NCBI GenBank assembly: GCA_016098155.1
Contig: JAAAJB010000583.1
Span: forward strand, 1 to 21,799
Direction of reading: 5' to 3'
Length of the DNA: 21,799 nucleotides
From: Actinomortierella ambigua
Taxonomy: Eukaryota; Mortierellomycota; Mortierellomycetes; Mortierellales; Mortierellaceae
In this document: positions 19,301 to 21,799 of the stretch, one piece after another
Numbering within the stretch: position 1 is the first letter of the stretch
Layout: each line of letters starts with the position of its first letter
Position numbers and translations under genes: made by a program
Notes under the pieces: generated by a model
Seen by the model: the letters and a program-made list of their open reading frames with translations, nothing else
Told to the model about the DNA's origin: nothing
Database searches by the model: none

Positions 19301-21632
19301 GCCAATCATCCAGCGGCGGTACCAACCGCATCAGCAGATGCATCCTCGGGGCCCTGTCCATATCCAGCCCCATCCCCAACAACAGCAGCAACTTCAGCAG
19401 CAGAAGCAACAGCAGCAACAACAGCAACAGCAGCAGAAGCAGCAACAGACGCTGCATCAACAGCAACAACAGGCGCTGCAGCAAAAGTTTATGCAGCTGA
19501 CGCCGCAGCAGCAGCAACAAATGTTGCGGTTACAGCAGCAGTTGCCGACGTCGGCGCAGGCGCGCATCTCACAGCTTCAGCTCTGGCGGAACCGGGCCAT
19601 GGCGGTGGCGGCAGGGCAGGCACAGGCTGCCAGTGGGCCCAAGAACCTGTTGGCGTTGCAGCAGCAGCAGCGGCAGCAGTTGCTTCAGATGCAGCAGCAG
19701 CACTTGATGCAGCAACAAAAGCAGGCTCAGTTGCAACAACAACAACAACAGCAACAGCAACAACAGCAGCAACAACAGCAGCAACAGCAGCATCAACATA
19801 ATCAGCGACAGAGTGGTTCATCGGGATCACATTCGCCTACCCCTCCGCGGATATTCCCTCCTCAGGTGGACCGACCGATCAAGAAGGCCGGTCGGCCGCT
19901 CGAGTGCTCCAACTGTATGGCTCTGGACTCGCTGTCGTGGCGACCACGGGCGGGAGAGCCTGCCCAGAGCGAAGATGGTCATCCAGACGGAGAGAGTGAC
20001 GGTGGTGGCGGTGATGGTGCTACGAACAACACGACCGCCACTGGAGCCACCACCACTACTACTACATCAGGATCATCATCATCTACAGCAACAGCAACAG
20101 CAGCAGGAGGAGAAGGAGGAGGAGGAGGAACGACGACCGGGGCAGGGAGTGAGGAAGCAGCAGCAGCAGGCAAGATCCTGTGTCCGGCGTGTACGCAGTA
20201 CCTGCAGGTGCACGGCAAGGCGCGGCCTGTGCCGCCGTTCCGGACGAATTTCCTCAAGAAGATCCATACGCGGTTCAAGCGTGAGCTGCAGGAGGTGCGG
20301 TTCCAAGGGTGGCAGGATGCGCAGGTGCTGGAGATTGAGGACCGGATGACGGAGCGAGAGTTCCAGGTCGTGTTTTGTACGGTTGCGATCGATGAGGGCC
20401 ATCATGGTGCTGGCGCTGGTGCTGGTGCGATGAAGACGACGGCGGCAGCTGTTACGTCGCGTGCTGGTTCGCCGGCGTCGACTACAACTACGACTACGGC
20501 TGCGACGACGACTGCGACAACAATGGTCAACGGAACTGGTGACAAGGGAGTGGTCGTGCCATCGACGGCAAGTGGTGAAAAGTCGACGATGGATGGAGTG
20601 ATGGTGATCAAGATTGAGGATGATGATGATGAAGAGGACCGACAAGCTCTCCTCCTTGGCTCCTCTGGAAAGGGAGCAGCATCAGCATCAGCATCAGCAT
20701 CAGCAGCATCATCGCCTACAGCACCCACAGCATCAACAGCATCCGTCGTGGTGCCTGGCTTGACGGGCGATGTGGTGACACGCACGTTCCAGAGCGAGGC
20801 GGCGGTGGGCGAGCTGTTTGGGCATCGCTGGCGCACCGAGCCGATGGTCGGATATACATTGGTCCACTTTGGAGGCTCGGACCGTACACGCATGGTGCCA
20901 ATGAACCCTACCGTACCCTCTCTGAGTGAGTGTTTTTTTTTATGATGATGAGGTGATTGATGGCAAGCAATATCTACAAGAAATGTATTTGACTAAACAC
21001 TATTCTATTTTGTGCCTCCTCTTTTTTTTCTTCTAGCGGTAACGTTCAACAGGAAGTACGAGACGGTGACGTTTGCGTTCCGAGTGTTGGTGAACGGTCT
21101 CTGTCTGCTGGCGTCGGGCGGAGGACCGCCGGCGCTGCACATGCCGGAGATGGCGGATGAGGAGTCGGAGGAAGAAGAAGAAGAGGAAGAGCAAGTTGAA
21201 GGAGGAGGAGGTGACAGCCGTCAGGATGCGAGCGTGCCTGATTCGGCTACGGTCACGGCTACAGCCACAGCCACAGCTACGGCAACGGCTACGGTGCCGG
21301 TGGAGCCAACTTCAGCGGAGACTACCTCCACTTCTGGTGAAGGTAGAGAGGAGGCGGCCGAGAAGCGTGCTTCCTCACCAGGGATGGTGGCTGGGACTAC
21401 GGGTCCAAAGGAGTCGTCGTCGTCGACGGATAAGCGGGAAGCACAGAAAGAAAAAGAAGTAGCAGAGCAAGAAGAAGAAGAAGAAGAGCGGGCGACGACG
21501 ACGACGACGACGACGACAGCGACAACGAAGACGGCTGCAACAACGGCAGCGGATATCGCAGTTGCCTCAGAGTCGGAGGCAGAGGCGTCTAGTGGAACAG
21601 CCATGGAGGTGGACTCGACGACCATGTCATAA
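16363..21632 (+). CDS. large Gln-rich protein with a split GATA-type zinc finger
   Basis: Preferred model: exons 16363-17628, 17754-17835, 17989-20925 and 21037-21632 (4881 bases, 1626 residues). Seen in order: His/Gln-rich start; Q151-Q170; Pro-rich about 199-230; Asn/Ser-rich; a possible coiled coil at 462-480; an aromatic/Pro/His-rich stretch; Gln tracts at 590-606, about 748-768, 913-955 and 1031-1055; then C1089-x2-C1092, W1100-R1101, C1181-x2-C1184 followed by TQYLQVHGKARP. The last motif matches the second half of GATA fingers, known to bind WGATAR DNA. The loop between Cys pairs is 88 residues (usually 17-18). Next come an unrecognised segment (1200-1246), a low-complexity insert with IKIEDDDD (1323-1330), a further unrecognised globular segment (1377-1470) and an acidic/Thr/Ala-rich tail. 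A nuclear transcriptional role is inferred. Exon 2 and the start are uncertain; exon 3, the last intron and exon 4 are secure. Confidence 0.82.
17629..17753 (+). other. intron 1 of the GATA-type gene (acceptor uncertain)
   Basis: Donor AAG|GTAAAT after codon 422 (phase 0). A CTGAC branch candidate lies at 17720-17724, and the acceptor is TTTTTGATAG at 17753. Length is 125 bp. An alternative acceptor at 17734 would shift the following exon to another open frame. Confidence 0.6.
17836..17988 (+). other. intron 2 of the GATA-type gene (may contain a mini-exon)
   Basis: Donor GGAG|GTATGA; acceptor after a long pyrimidine tract ending TTATCTAG at 17988. Inside lie a good acceptor (GTGCCTGCAG, 17873) and a near-consensus donor (GTGAGT, 17897) that would define a 23-base mini-exon. 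Phase counting with the preferred exon 2 favours skipping it. Confidence 0.55.
19989..20177 (+). repeat. in-frame low-complexity insert inside the GATA finger
   Basis: A mosaic of short triplet repeats (GGTGGC, ACT, TCA, AACAGC, GGA and GCA types) coding for Gly, Thr, Ser, Ala and Glu runs between the two Cys pairs. It keeps the reading frame. No credible intron (pyrimidine tract plus branch site) spans it, so it is probably translated. Confidence 0.75.
20926..21036 (+). other. intron 3 of the GATA-type gene
   Basis: Donor GTGAGT, pyrimidine-rich 3' end TTTTTTTTCTTCTAG, 111 bp, phase 1, with a CTAA-type branch candidate at about 20993. Splicing joins NPTVPSL to TVTFNRKYETVTF. Without it the frame stops at 20945. 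Confidence 0.92.
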
Positions 21633-21799
21633 TTCTTTTTTTTTTTTCTCTCTCTCCAACCCATTTTGTGTATCACTACTATCTACTATTTTTTTTCGCT
21701 TCTTCGCACCATTTGGATTCAATCTATTTTATGTATATTAGGCCATACAGCTGTTTTCAGGAAATTGAGACAAAGAAGTCAAATAATTAGCACACTTTT
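21633..21799 (+). other. 3' flank of the GATA-type gene
   Basis: After the TAA stop there is a T13 run, a (CT)n stretch, another T run, and AT-rich sequence including TATTTTATGTATATTAG. This is consistent with a fungal 3' untranslated region. No precise poly(A) site can be assigned. Confidence 0.4.

Noticed and set aside
19989..20177. An intron removing the insert in the GATA finger
   Set aside because: GT and AG dinucleotides exist, but there is no pyrimidine tract or branch site, and the insert is open in the coding frame throughout.

Overview
The window looks like nuclear DNA of an early-diverging filamentous fungus. I infer Mortierellomycota or a related Mucoromycota-type lineage. The basis is spliceosomal introns of about 110-155 bp with GTATGT or GTGAGT donors, very long Gln/His/Pro/Ser tracts encoded by mixed CAG/CAA and CAC/CAT codons, dense (GA)n, (CT)n and poly(A) microsatellites, and a fungal Crz1-type zinc-finger protein. 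No bacterial operon structure, rRNA or convincing tRNA is visible.

Layout. 1-9100 is a gene-poor region with no supportable protein gene. It holds poly(A) and dinucleotide tracts, two copies of a tiny terminal-inverted-repeat element (347-402 and 535-601), each between target-site-like direct repeats, and a strongly self-complementary segment (2240-2338). 9100-9822 is a pyrimidine-rich upstream region with an (AT)8-AAATA box. 9823-11684 is a two-exon gene for a 577-residue C2H2 factor of the Crz1 (calcineurin-responsive) type. 11685-14173 is microsatellite-rich intergenic DNA. 14174-15613 is a long His/Gln/Pro/Ser-rich reading frame of unknown function with a good splice donor near its 3' end; its last exon is unresolved. 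16363-21632 is a probable four-exon gene for a roughly 1626-residue Gln-rich protein. It carries a GATA-type zinc finger whose two Cys pairs are separated by 88 residues instead of the usual 17-18, followed by unrecognised globular segments also interrupted by low-complexity inserts.

All three genes lie on the + strand and encode Gln-rich proteins. Two of these have zinc fingers and are most simply read as transcriptional regulators. Nothing in the sequence proves they work together; the Crz1-like protein would act in calcium/calcineurin stress signalling if orthology holds. The most unusual signals are the split GATA finger, the mini-element pair, and a splice-site-rich stretch (17629-17988) whose short internal exon is open in all three frames.
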